Origin: Lachnospiraceae bacterium UBA4348
GTDB lineage: Bacteria; Bacillota; Clostridia; Lachnospirales; Lachnospiraceae
Reading direction: 5' to 3'
DNA: 7,215 bases
Assembly (NCBI GenBank): GCA_002394165.1
Contig: DGTA01000064.1
Coordinates: 31,238-38,452, forward strand
Shown: positions 1-6,613 of the stretch, piece after piece
How positions within the stretch are numbered: position 1 is the first letter of the stretch
Layout of the letters: each line of letters opens with the position of its first letter
Notes under the pieces: generated by a model
What the model was told of the DNA's origin: nothing
The model's database searches: none
What the model saw: only the letters and a program-made list of their open reading frames with translations
Position numbers and translations under genes: made by a program

Positions 1-336
1 GTATACTATCTGCTGAGACTGGTTTTTGCGGTGCCGATGACGCCCGCCAATGTGGTTTCGATCATCTGCGCCATTCTCTTTGCGTATTTTGTCAACTCGC
101 GCTTTGTTTTTGAGACAAAAGCGGTGGGTTTCGCCGAGCACTTTGCGGAGTTTGTCAAATTCTGCGGGGCCAGGGTCTCTACACTGGTGATCGAGACGGG
201 GGGCGTCTGGTTCATGGCCAGCGTCCTGAAGATCAACGACCTGGTGGGCAAGGTCATCATTCAGTTTATCGTGCTTGCCCTCAACTATGTTTTCAGCAGG
301 TTCCTGGTGTTTACCCGTGGACAGAAAAAGGACTGA
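1..336 (+). CDS. GtrA-family membrane protein, 5' end outside window
   Basis: The frame is open from base 1, so the true start lies upstream; 111 residues are visible. GtrA-like proteins are usually about 130-150 residues with four membrane helices, so roughly 20-40 residues are probably missing. The visible part has hydrophobic helices near residues 16-31, 55-75 and 83-98. The family's aromatic/Asn/Arg signature occurs twice, as AYFVNSRFVF (28-37) and NYVFSRFLVF (95-104), each at the end of a helix. The tail is short and basic (RGQKKD). Family members are thought to help move polyprenyl-phosphate-linked sugars across the cytoplasmic membrane and usually act with a GtrB-type glycosyltransferase. 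Exactly that partner follows 21 bases downstream. A GTG at 31 could be mistaken for the start, but the upstream codons continue the same helix. Family assignment is firm; the transported sugar is unknown. Confidence 0.87.
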   Translation, partial: VYYLLRLVFAVPMTPANVVSIICAILFAYFVNSRFVFETKAVGFAEHFAEFVKFCGARVSTLVIETGGVWFMASVLKINDLVGKVIIQFIVLALNYVFSRFLVFTRGQKKD

Positions 337-344
337 CATAAGAT

Positions 345-350
345 AAGGAG
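345..350 (+). promoter_or_regulatory. Ribosome binding site deciding a TTG start
   Basis: AAGGAG lies 7 bases before a TTG at 358. No ATG or GTG in that frame sits at suitable spacing. The TTG also places the conserved VVLPSYNEE strand at residue 7, as expected for a GT2 protein. Confidence 0.8.
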
Positions 351-357
351 TATTGTT

Positions 358-1275
358 TTGAACGGATTATTATCGGTGGTGCTTCCCTCGTACAATGAAG
401 AGGAAATGCTTCCCAAGGCAGCTTCCGTGTTGGGAGAGCTGCTCGGAAATTCCGGTATCCCCTATGAGCTTGTATTTGTGGATGACGGATCGAAGGATCG
501 GACCTGGGAGATGATCAGACAGGCTGCCGCGTCAGATCCGAATGTGCACGGCGTGCATTTTTCAAGAAATTTCGGAAAAGAAGCCGCGATCTTCGCAGGA
601 CTGGCGGCCGCTTCGGGTGACTGCGCGGTGGTCATGGACTGCGACCTGCAGCATCCGCCGCAGACGGTGATCGAGATGTATGAGCTGTGGCAGTCAGGAT
701 ATGAAGTGATCGAGGGCGTTAAGCGCAGCAGGGGTAAGGAAAGCCCCATGCATGCGATGGCAGCCGGGACGTTTTACAAGCTGATGAGCAAGTCGGCCGG
801 TTTTGACATGTCCCGGGCTTCCGATTTCAAGCTTATGGACCGACGGGCGGTCGACACGCTTCTGGCCATTCCCGAGAGAAACGCATTCTTCAGGGCGCTC
901 TCATCCTGGATCGGCTTCAAGACGACCACGGTAGAGTTTGATGTCCAGGAACGTGAAGCAGGTGAGTCGAAATGGTCCACCGCTTCGCTGGTAAAGTATG
1001 CGATCACCAACATCGTCGGCTACTCATCCTTGCCCATGCAGTTTGTTACGGCAGCCGGAATACTGGTCTTTATATTTGCAATCGTGATGGGAATCGAGAC
1101 GTTGGTCAGGTTCTTCTCCGGCCATGCGGTGGAAGGCTTTACGACGGTCATCATGCTGCTGCTACTGCTCGGAAGCATCATCATGATCAGCCTGGGGGTC
1201 ATCGGTATCTACATCTCCAGGATCTATGAGGAAGTGAAAGGAAGGCCGCGCTATATCGTGTCGAAGACGATCTGA
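358..1275 (+). CDS. GtrB/DPM1-like polyprenyl-phosphate glycosyltransferase (GT2)
   Basis: This 305-residue protein should transfer a sugar from a nucleotide sugar to polyprenyl (undecaprenyl) phosphate on the inner face of the membrane. The GT-A domain covers residues 1 to about 215. It shows VVLPSYNEE (7-15), the nucleotide-binding VDDGSKD (41-47), FSRNFGKEAA (68-77), and the metal-binding D94-C-D96 followed by LQHPP. ERNAFFR (173-179) and GESKWS (202-207) are typical of the DPM1/GtrB/CsbB branch. Two membrane helices follow, near residues 228-247 and 261-286, then a short basic cytoplasmic tail. The length and the two C-terminal helices match bacterial GtrB-type enzymes. The start is a TTG set by AAGGAG at 345-350. 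The gene follows a GtrA-like gene, its usual partner, and precedes tarI by 25 bases. The sugar cannot be read from sequence; CsbB-like enzymes that load GlcNAc are one analogy. Confidence 0.93.
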   Translation: MNGLLSVVLPSYNEEEMLPKAASVLGELLGNSGIPYELVFVDDGSKDRTWEMIRQAAASDPNVHGVHFSRNFGKEAAIFAGLAAASGDCAVVMDCDLQHPPQTVIEMYELWQSGYEVIEGVKRSRGKESPMHAMAAGTFYKLMSKSAGFDMSRASDFKLMDRRAVDTLLAIPERNAFFRALSSWIGFKTTTVEFDVQEREAGESKWSTASLVKYAITNIVGYSSLPMQFVTAAGILVFIFAIVMGIETLVRFFSGHAVEGFTTVIMLLLLLGSIIMISLGVIGIYISRIYEEVKGRPRYIVSKTI

Positions 1276-1300
1276 GAAAAGCAGGCCGAAAGGAGACAGT

Positions 1301-2020
1301 ATGGGAAAAGTATATGCAGCCGTCCTGGCAGGCGGTATCGGAACCAGAATGGGCAATGTGGAGAAGCCCAAGCAGTTCATGGAGATCGGCGGGAAGCCGA
1401 TCATCATTCATACACTGGAGAAGTTCGCGGTCCATCCCGGACTGGAGAAAGTGCTCGTGCTCTCACCCAGAGCCTGGGTGGGATATACCTCGGATATCAT
1501 CAAAAAGTACATTCCGATGGGAGCGGACATCCCGGTGATCGAGGGAGGACCGACACGAAACGAGACCGTGATGAATGCCATCCGGTATATTGAGAAGGAC
1601 GGCGGGCTCGATGACGATACGATCATCATCACCCACGATTCGGTCCGTCCCTTCGTGACCCACCGGATCATCGAAGAGAACATCCGTTATGCTGAGGAAT
1701 TCGGTGCCTGCGATACCGTTATCCCGGCGACCGACACCATTGTCCAGAGCATCAGGGATGACAGGATCGACCAGATCCCGGACAGACGGTTCATGTACCA
1801 GGGCCAGACGCCGCAGACATTCCATGCCAAGAAGCTGAAGGATACCTACGAGGCGCTTACAAAAGAAGAGAAGGAGACTCTGACGGACGCCTGCAAGATC
1901 ATGGTCCTGAAGGGAGAACATGTTCACCTGGTGCAGGGTGAGGTCTTCAATATCAAGATCACCTATCCCTATGATATTACTGTTGCCCAGGCTCTGCTGG
2001 GAATGAAAGTGGAGGGTTGA
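1301..2020 (+). CDS. tarI: D-ribitol-5-phosphate cytidylyltransferase (TarI type)
   Basis: This 239-residue cytosolic enzyme joins CTP and ribitol-5-phosphate to give CDP-ribitol, the donor for ribitol-phosphate polymers. It has the IspD/TarI fold: the CTP loop LAGGIGTRMG (9-18), KPKQF (22-26), GGPTRNET (82-89), HDSVRP (112-117) and the C-terminal K219-I-T-x-P-x-D225 motif. YQGQTPQTF (166-174) and DACKI (196-200) resemble Staphylococcus TarI as I remember it. IspD (methylerythritol phosphate pathway) is the main alternative, since the families share a fold and are often confused. The next gene is a TarJ-type reductase, starting 1 base after this stop, which strongly favours TarI. The start is supported by AGGAG at 1291-1295, 5 bases before the ATG. 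Length is normal and no key residue seems missing. Confidence 0.9.
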   Translation: MGKVYAAVLAGGIGTRMGNVEKPKQFMEIGGKPIIIHTLEKFAVHPGLEKVLVLSPRAWVGYTSDIIKKYIPMGADIPVIEGGPTRNETVMNAIRYIEKDGGLDDDTIIITHDSVRPFVTHRIIEENIRYAEEFGACDTVIPATDTIVQSIRDDRIDQIPDRRFMYQGQTPQTFHAKKLKDTYEALTKEEKETLTDACKIMVLKGEHVHLVQGEVFNIKITYPYDITVAQALLGMKVEG

Positions 2021-2021
2021 G

Positions 2022-3047
2022 ATGCTGAACGCGGTATACCAGCTGGTGAGACCGAGACAGTTTGAGATCGTTTTTAAGGACATCTCCCTGGATAAAGAGC
2101 ATGTGCTCGTCAAACCGTCCCATCTGTCCATCTGCAACGCTGACCAGCGCTACTATCAGGGCAAGCGCTCCGAAGAGATTTTGCGATCCAAGCTACCCAT
2201 GGCACTGATCCACGAGGCGATCGGAAATGTGATCTACGACCCGACCGGAACCTTCAAAGCCGGTGACAAAGTGGTCATGATCCCCAACGTTCCTGTTGAA
2301 AGGAGCGATGTGAGGGCGGAGAACTATCTGCGCAGCAGCCTTTTCAGAGGCAGCAGCATGGACGGCTTCATGCAGGAATATATTGAGACGGTACCCGACC
2401 GTCTGGTCGCGATCCCCGATACGATCACCAATGACCTGGTGGCGGCCTTCACGGAGATGGTCAGCGTGGTCTACCACGCCCTGTCCCGGTTTGACCGGAC
2501 GGCTCATCAGGAGAGAGAAACGATCGGCGTATGGGGCGACGGCAATATGGGCTATTTTACGGCTCTGCTGCTTAAGGCCCGCTTCCCGCGCTCAAAGGTG
2601 ATCGTCTTTGGCGTGATCGAGAGCAAGCTGGCGGACTTCTCCTTTGCGGATGATATCTGCCTGGTCAGCCAGATCCCGAAGAACCTGACGGTGGACCATG
2701 CCTTTGAGTGCGTGGGCGGAAATGCCGCCGGGCAGGTGATCAACCAGATCATTGACCACATCGCCCCGGAGGGGACGATCGGCCTTTTAGGCGTATCGGA
2801 GGATCCGGTCCCGATCAACACCCGAATGGTGCTGGAAAAGGGCCTGCGCCTGCTGGGGACCAGCCGCAGCGGCCGGGAAGATTTTGAAGGACTGGTCAGG
2901 CTCTACAGCGAGCGGAGCGATGTCGTGGAATACCTTGAGAAGATGGTGGGCGGCGTCGTGAAGGTCCGGTCCATCGCAGATATCACCAATGCCTTTGAGA
3001 TGGATATCTACAAGCAGATGGGCAAAACGATCATGGAGTGGAGCTGA
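2022..3047 (+). CDS. tarJ: Ribulose-5-phosphate reductase (TarJ type)
   Basis: This 341-residue zinc-dependent medium-chain dehydrogenase reduces D-ribulose-5-phosphate to D-ribitol-5-phosphate, probably with NADPH, and so supplies TarI. Likely zinc ligands are C38 (in LSICNADQRYY), H64-E65 (in LIHEAIG) and E145 (in FTEMVSV). The dinucleotide loop is GDGNMG at 172-177. DHAFECVGG (225-233) and the LLGVSEDPVPINTRMVLEKG stretch also match Staphylococcus aureus TarJ closely, as remembered. Length equals the family norm. GGAGGG at 2011-2016, inside the end of tarI, lies 5 bases before the ATG, and the 1-base gap suggests coupled translation. Generic annotation as an alcohol or sorbitol dehydrogenase would be less precise. 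The protein is complete with no sign of decay. Confidence 0.93.
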   Translation: MLNAVYQLVRPRQFEIVFKDISLDKEHVLVKPSHLSICNADQRYYQGKRSEEILRSKLPMALIHEAIGNVIYDPTGTFKAGDKVVMIPNVPVERSDVRAENYLRSSLFRGSSMDGFMQEYIETVPDRLVAIPDTITNDLVAAFTEMVSVVYHALSRFDRTAHQERETIGVWGDGNMGYFTALLLKARFPRSKVIVFGVIESKLADFSFADDICLVSQIPKNLTVDHAFECVGGNAAGQVINQIIDHIAPEGTIGLLGVSEDPVPINTRMVLEKGLRLLGTSRSGREDFEGLVRLYSERSDVVEYLEKMVGGVVKVRSIADITNAFEMDIYKQMGKTIMEWS

Positions 3048-3048
3048 G

Positions 3049-3318
3049 ATGGCACAGCACGAGGAAGAAAAAGAGGCGTACGTCTATATCCTTTCCTGCG
3101 CGGACGGGACCTTATATACCGGCTGGAGCACGGATCCGGCCAGGAGGGAAAAGGTCCACAACAGCGGGAAAGGAGCCAGGTACACCCGCTCCCGCAGGCC
3201 TGTGAAGCTGGTCTATACGGAGAAACTTCCGGACAGGATCAGTGCGATGCGCAGGGAATATGCGATCAAACAGCTGGACCGCACCGAAAAAGAAAAGCTG
3301 ATCGGGAGCCAGAGATGA
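3049..3318 (+). CDS. GIY-YIG nuclease-fold protein (UPF0213/YhbQ type)
   Basis: This 89-residue protein is a stand-alone GIY-YIG domain. YVYIL (11-15) and LYTGWSTD (22-29) form the signature strands. R32/R33, H37 and the NSGKGARYTRSRRP block (38-51) follow. E70, in AMRREYAIKQL, is the likely metal-binding glutamate. Proteins of this small family are presumed DNA endonucleases, perhaps in repair, and a few have shown nuclease activity, but their cellular role is poorly defined. The ATG at 3049 is chosen because it puts the first motif at residue 11. An in-frame ATG at 2989 would add 20 residues read entirely out of the tarJ 3' end, so I reject it. The gene begins 1 base after the tarJ stop, and its own stop overlaps the next start (ATGA). 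Confidence 0.92.
   Translation: MAQHEEEKEAYVYILSCADGTLYTGWSTDPARREKVHNSGKGARYTRSRRPVKLVYTEKLPDRISAMRREYAIKQLDRTEKEKLIGSQR
3315..3318 (+). other. ATGA stop/start overlap (translational coupling)
   Basis: The ATG of the kinase-like gene (3315-3317) overlaps the TGA of the GIY-YIG gene (3316-3318). The local ribosome site is weak (GGGAG, 3304-3308), so reinitiation by ribosomes finishing the nuclease gene is a plausible way to start translation here. Confidence 0.85.
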
Positions 3319-3914
3319 GAAAACTGTTTTATTTAATGGGTAAGAGCGCTTCGGGAAAGGATACTCTGTACAGGATGCTTCTGTCCGATCCTTCCCTGGC
3401 GCTCTCTCCTTTTGTGATCTATACCACCCGGCCGATGCGCGATCATGAGCAGGAAGGCCGAGAATACCACTTTACGGATGAGGAAGGCCTGTCAGGTTTT
3501 CTCAGGACCGGAAAAGTGATCGAGAGACGAACCTACCAGACCGTAAAGGGACCGTGGCATTATTTTACGGTGGATGACGGCTTAATGGATCTGCCGTCGG
3601 AGGATAACGGAAACCTGCTCGGCATCGGGACACCGGAATCGTTTGTGAAGATACGGGATCATTATGGTCCTGACCGAGTGATCCCGCTGTATATAGACGT
3701 GCCGGATGACCTGCGAAGAGAGCGGGCGCTGGAGCGGGAGCTGCAGCAGGAGGTGCCGCAGCTGGCCGAGATGGAGCGGAGGTTTGCCGCGGATGAGATC
3801 GATTTTTCGTCCGAAAAGCTGAGGGCGGCCGGCATCACAAGAGCTTATGACAACAGTAAAACGCCACAGGCCACGATCAGCGAGCTGAAGAAAGTGATCG
3901 CGGAGCGTGGATAA
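3315..3914 (+). CDS. Guanylate-kinase-like P-loop protein, divergent
   Basis: This 199-residue protein has the guanylate kinase fold: P-loop GKSASGKDT (9-17), TTRPMRDHEQEGREYHF (37-53) and E70 in VIERR. An Arg-rich lid region spans about 129-160 (DDLRRERALERELQQE and EMERRF). By my alignment, the phosphate-binding R39, R42 and Y51 and the guanine-facing E70 are kept relative to yeast guanylate kinase. The position of yeast Ser34 is Ile35, and the LDID strand carrying Asp100 reads LLGIG (101-105). The usual bacterial loop GPSGxGKGT is GKSASGKDT. It is therefore unlikely to be the main housekeeping Gmk and may be a paralogue with another nucleotide or small-molecule substrate. It overlaps the GIY-YIG gene by 4 bases and ends 26 bases before the aminopeptidase. 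The fold is clear; the substrate is not. Confidence 0.85.
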   Translation: MRKLFYLMGKSASGKDTLYRMLLSDPSLALSPFVIYTTRPMRDHEQEGREYHFTDEEGLSGFLRTGKVIERRTYQTVKGPWHYFTVDDGLMDLPSEDNGNLLGIGTPESFVKIRDHYGPDRVIPLYIDVPDDLRRERALERELQQEVPQLAEMERRFAADEIDFSSEKLRAAGITRAYDNSKTPQATISELKKVIAERG

Positions 3915-3925
3915 AAATAAACTGC

Positions 3926-3931
3926 AGGAGG
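3926..3931 (+). promoter_or_regulatory. Ribosome binding site deciding the aminopeptidase start
   Basis: AGGAGG is followed immediately by an in-frame ATG at 3932 and by another at 3941. The first has no spacer and cannot use this site well. The second has a 9-base spacer, so 3941 is the better start. Confidence 0.8.
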
Positions 3932-3940
3932 ATGATTCTG

Positions 3941-5353
3941 ATGGAGAGAAAGAACTGCTGGAAGACGTATACAGCGGAAGATCTAAAGGCGATCGAGGAG
4001 CTTTGCACCGGATACAGGGCATTTCTTGATACGGGCAAGACGGAGCGCGAGTGTGTTGTGGAGACCGTGCGCATGGCCGAGGAAGCCGGCTACCGGGATC
4101 TGGCACAGGTGATCGAGAGCGGAGAGACCCTCGACGAGGGAGACCGGGTCTATGCCGTCTGCCGCGGCAAGGCGGTCGCGCTGTTCCAGATCGGAACCCG
4201 CCCTGTTACCGACGGCATGCGGATCCTCGGCGCCCATATCGACAGCCCGAGGCTGGACGTCAAGCAGAATCCTTTTTATGAGGATACGGATATCGCTTAT
4301 CTGGACACGCATTACTACGGCGGCGTCAAGAAATACCAGTGGGTCACCATTCCGCTCTCTCTTCACGGCGTGGTCGCCATGAAGGACGGCAGCGTGCTGA
4401 ACGTTAAGATCGGTGAGGACGAGTCGGATCCGGTCCTGTGCATTTCTGACCTGCTGATCCATCTGTCCGCTGACCAGCTGGAGAAGAAGGCCAGAGTGGT
4501 CATCGAGGGCGAGAACCTGGATGTGATCGTCGGAAGCCGTCCGGTTCCCGAGAAGGATGAGAAGAATGCGGATGAGGAGAAGGAAGAGAAGTATTCCGTG
4601 CGCGCCGGCATCCTGGCTATCCTCAAGGAAAAATATGACATGGAGGAGGAGGACTTCCTCTCAGCCGAGCTGGAGATCGTGCCTGCCGGGCATGCCAGGG
4701 ACTGCGGACTGGACCGCTCGATGATCCTCGCCTACGGACAGGACGACAGAGTCTGCGCCTATACTTCCCTGAGCGCGCTTCTTCGCACCCCGGTTCAGGC
4801 GTATACCTCCTGCACGCTGCTGGTCGACAAGGAGGAGATCGGCTCTGTCGGCGCGACCGGCATGCAGTCCCGCTTCTTCGAGAATACCGTTGCCGAGCTG
4901 CTGGACCGCCTGGGAATGTATTCCGAGCTGAACCTGCGCCGTACACTGGAGAACTCCAGAATGCTCTCCTCAGATGTGAGCGCTGCCTATGACCCGCTCT
5001 ACGGGTCGGCCTTCGAGAAGAAGAACGCGGCATATTTCGGCAGGGGCCTGGTCTTTAACAAGTTCACGGGTGCCAGGGGCAAGAGCGGATCCAACGATGC
5101 GGACGCAGAGTATGTGGCCTGGGTGCGCCGCGTGATGGACGATGCGAACGTCGGCTTCCAGACGGCCGAGCTTGGAAAGGTCGATAAGGGCGGCGGCGGC
5201 ACGATCGCCTATATCAGCGCCTTATACGGCATGGATGTCATCGACAGCGGCGTGGCGGTCCTGTCCATGCACGCACCTTTTGAGATCACCAGCAAGGCGG
5301 ATATCTATGAGGCTGAAAAAGGATATGCGGCATTCCTGGAGGCGAGAGACTGA
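3941..5353 (+). CDS. M18-family zinc aminopeptidase
   Basis: This 470-residue cytosolic metallopeptidase removes N-terminal residues from peptides; some M18 members prefer acidic residues. Motifs in order are GAHIDSPRLDVK (97-108, with likely zinc ligand H99 and catalytic-site D101), GQDDRVCA (D268/D269), DKEEIGS (296-302, with E298/E299 as catalytic base and metal ligand), and MHAPFE near the end (H444, last zinc ligand). SAELEIVPAG near 235-245 is also typical. Length is normal for the bacterial branch. The stretch 204-217 is almost wholly Glu, Lys and Asp, probably a surface loop in the insert domain. I start at 3941 because AGGAGG at 3926-3931 abuts the alternative ATG at 3932. No signal peptide is seen. 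pepT follows after 2 bases, suggesting joint peptide breakdown. Family assignment is firm; substrate preference is not known. Confidence 0.95.
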   Translation: MERKNCWKTYTAEDLKAIEELCTGYRAFLDTGKTERECVVETVRMAEEAGYRDLAQVIESGETLDEGDRVYAVCRGKAVALFQIGTRPVTDGMRILGAHIDSPRLDVKQNPFYEDTDIAYLDTHYYGGVKKYQWVTIPLSLHGVVAMKDGSVLNVKIGEDESDPVLCISDLLIHLSADQLEKKARVVIEGENLDVIVGSRPVPEKDEKNADEEKEEKYSVRAGILAILKEKYDMEEEDFLSAELEIVPAGHARDCGLDRSMILAYGQDDRVCAYTSLSALLRTPVQAYTSCTLLVDKEEIGSVGATGMQSRFFENTVAELLDRLGMYSELNLRRTLENSRMLSSDVSAAYDPLYGSAFEKKNAAYFGRGLVFNKFTGARGKSGSNDADAEYVAWVRRVMDDANVGFQTAELGKVDKGGGGTIAYISALYGMDVIDSGVAVLSMHAPFEITSKADIYEAEKGYAAFLEARD

Positions 5354-5355
5354 TC

Positions 5356-6579
5356 ATGAGAGCGTATGAAAGACTTCTTAAATATGCGCGCGTTTTTACG
5401 ACCAGCGACGAGAACTCCGATACGACGCCCTCCACGGCCAGGCAGTTTGACCTGGCACGGATGCTGGTGGAGGAGATGAAGCAGATCGGCATCGAGGATG
5501 CCCGGGTGGACGACAAGTGCTATGTTTACGGATCCATTCCCGCCACGGAGGGGATGGAGAAGGTACCCGCCATCGGCTTCATCGCTCACATGGACACCGC
5601 TCCGGACTTTTGCGGGGCTGGGGTGGCTCCGCAGATCCACGAAAATTATGACGGCGGCGAAGTGGCTCTGGGACAGAGCGGGCGGGTCCTTTCTCCGGAG
5701 ATGTTTCCCCGTCTTAAGGAAAGGATCGGACAGACGCTGATCACCACCGACGGGTCCACGCTGCTCGGAGCGGACGACAAGGCAGGCATCGCCGAGATCA
5801 TGACCGCCGCTGAGAAGCTTATCGAAGGGAAGATCCCCCACGGGAAGATGTGCATTGCCTTCACCCCGGACGAGGAGATCGGCAGCGGGGCTGAGGACCT
5901 GGATCTGGAACGGTTCGGGGCTGCCTTTGCCTATACCCTCGACGGAGATTACGAGGCGCAGGTCGTTTTTGAGACCTTCAATGCGGCCGCGGCGAAATTC
6001 GAGATCAACGGGTTCAACATTCATCCGGGAGAGGCGAAGAACAAGATGATCAATGCGGCGCTGCTGGCGGCGCAGATCGTGAACAGTCTGCCGGCCTTTG
6101 ACACGCCCCGCGATACTGAGCTTTATGAAGGTTTCTTCCATCTGACCGGCATTGAGGGCGATGTGGAGCACGCCTCGGTCTCCTTCATCGTGCGTGATCA
6201 CTCCCCGGAGATGTTCGAATCCAGAAAGACCACGCTGCATCACATCGCGAAGCTCATGAATGAGCGCTACGGGGAGGGGACCGTGACCCTGACCGTGAGG
6301 GAACAGTACCGGAATATGGCTGAAAAGCTCATCGACCACATGCATATTGTGGAGAATGCCAGGGAAGTGGTGCGCTCCCTGGGCAGAGAGCCGGACGGCT
6401 CCCCGGTCCGCGGAGGCACGGACGGATCAAGGCTGACCTTCCGCGGGCTTCCCTGCCCTAATCTGGGGACGGGCGGCGACGCCTTCCACGGGCCCTACGA
6501 GCACATCACCGCCGAGGCGATGGATTTCTGTGTAGAGGTCGTGCTGGGGATCCTGAAAAGGTATGCCTCACTCGGCTGA
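5356..6579 (+). CDS. pepT: Peptidase T (tripeptide aminopeptidase, M20B)
   Basis: This 407-residue cytosolic two-zinc enzyme releases the N-terminal residue of tripeptides. All expected active-site residues are visible: H78 and D80 in AHMDT, D140 in GADDKAG, E173/E174 in PDEEIG, D196 in LDGD, and H378 in FHGPYE. H223 (FNIHPG) and R280 (FIVRDHS), in the dimerisation domain, lie where enterobacterial PepT has residues implicated in substrate binding, as I recall. VRGGTDGS near 352-359 is another PepT signature. Length matches the family. The start is 2 bases after the aminopeptidase stop. GGAGG at 5338-5342 is somewhat far (13 bases), and GAGAG at 5344-5348 is a weaker, better-placed site, so coupling to the upstream gene is likely. 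No defect is seen. Confidence 0.97.
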   Translation: MRAYERLLKYARVFTTSDENSDTTPSTARQFDLARMLVEEMKQIGIEDARVDDKCYVYGSIPATEGMEKVPAIGFIAHMDTAPDFCGAGVAPQIHENYDGGEVALGQSGRVLSPEMFPRLKERIGQTLITTDGSTLLGADDKAGIAEIMTAAEKLIEGKIPHGKMCIAFTPDEEIGSGAEDLDLERFGAAFAYTLDGDYEAQVVFETFNAAAAKFEINGFNIHPGEAKNKMINAALLAAQIVNSLPAFDTPRDTELYEGFFHLTGIEGDVEHASVSFIVRDHSPEMFESRKTTLHHIAKLMNERYGEGTVTLTVREQYRNMAEKLIDHMHIVENAREVVRSLGREPDGSPVRGGTDGSRLTFRGLPCPNLGTGGDAFHGPYEHITAEAMDFCVEVVLGILKRYASLG

Positions 6580-6613
6580 AGTACCGGCCGGGCTGGAATG
6601 AAAGGAAAGTTTT

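Noticed and set aside
336..358. A promoter in the short gaps between genes
   Set aside because: Every gap is under 35 bases and is filled mostly by ribosome binding sites, with no room for a full -35/-10 pair. Promoters inside upstream coding sequence cannot be judged by eye.
1168..1188. CATCATCATGATC low-complexity tract, with similar ATC runs near 1396 and 1618
   Set aside because: These are Ile/Met/His codons inside genes, reflecting preferred ATC for isoleucine. They are neither a spaced repeat nor an operator.
1463..2137. A 224-codon open frame on the minus strand opposite tarI and the tarJ start
   Set aside because: It mirrors a well-supported TarI/TarJ pair, crosses their junction and has no family motif. 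I treat it as a shadow.
2989..3048. A 20-residue N-terminal extension of the GIY-YIG protein
   Set aside because: It lies wholly within the tarJ coding sequence in another frame, and the family motif begins properly from the ATG at 3049.
5305..6345. A 346-codon open frame on the minus strand opposite pepT
   Set aside because: The plus strand carries peptidase T with every catalytic residue in place. The reverse frame stays open because of codon bias, and its translation shows no recognisable motif.
6584..6596. CCGGC-CGG-GCTGG hairpin after pepT, considered as a terminator
   Set aside because: The stem is only 5 pairs with one G-U, the loop is 3 bases, and no U-run follows. It is more likely chance in G+C-rich sequence.
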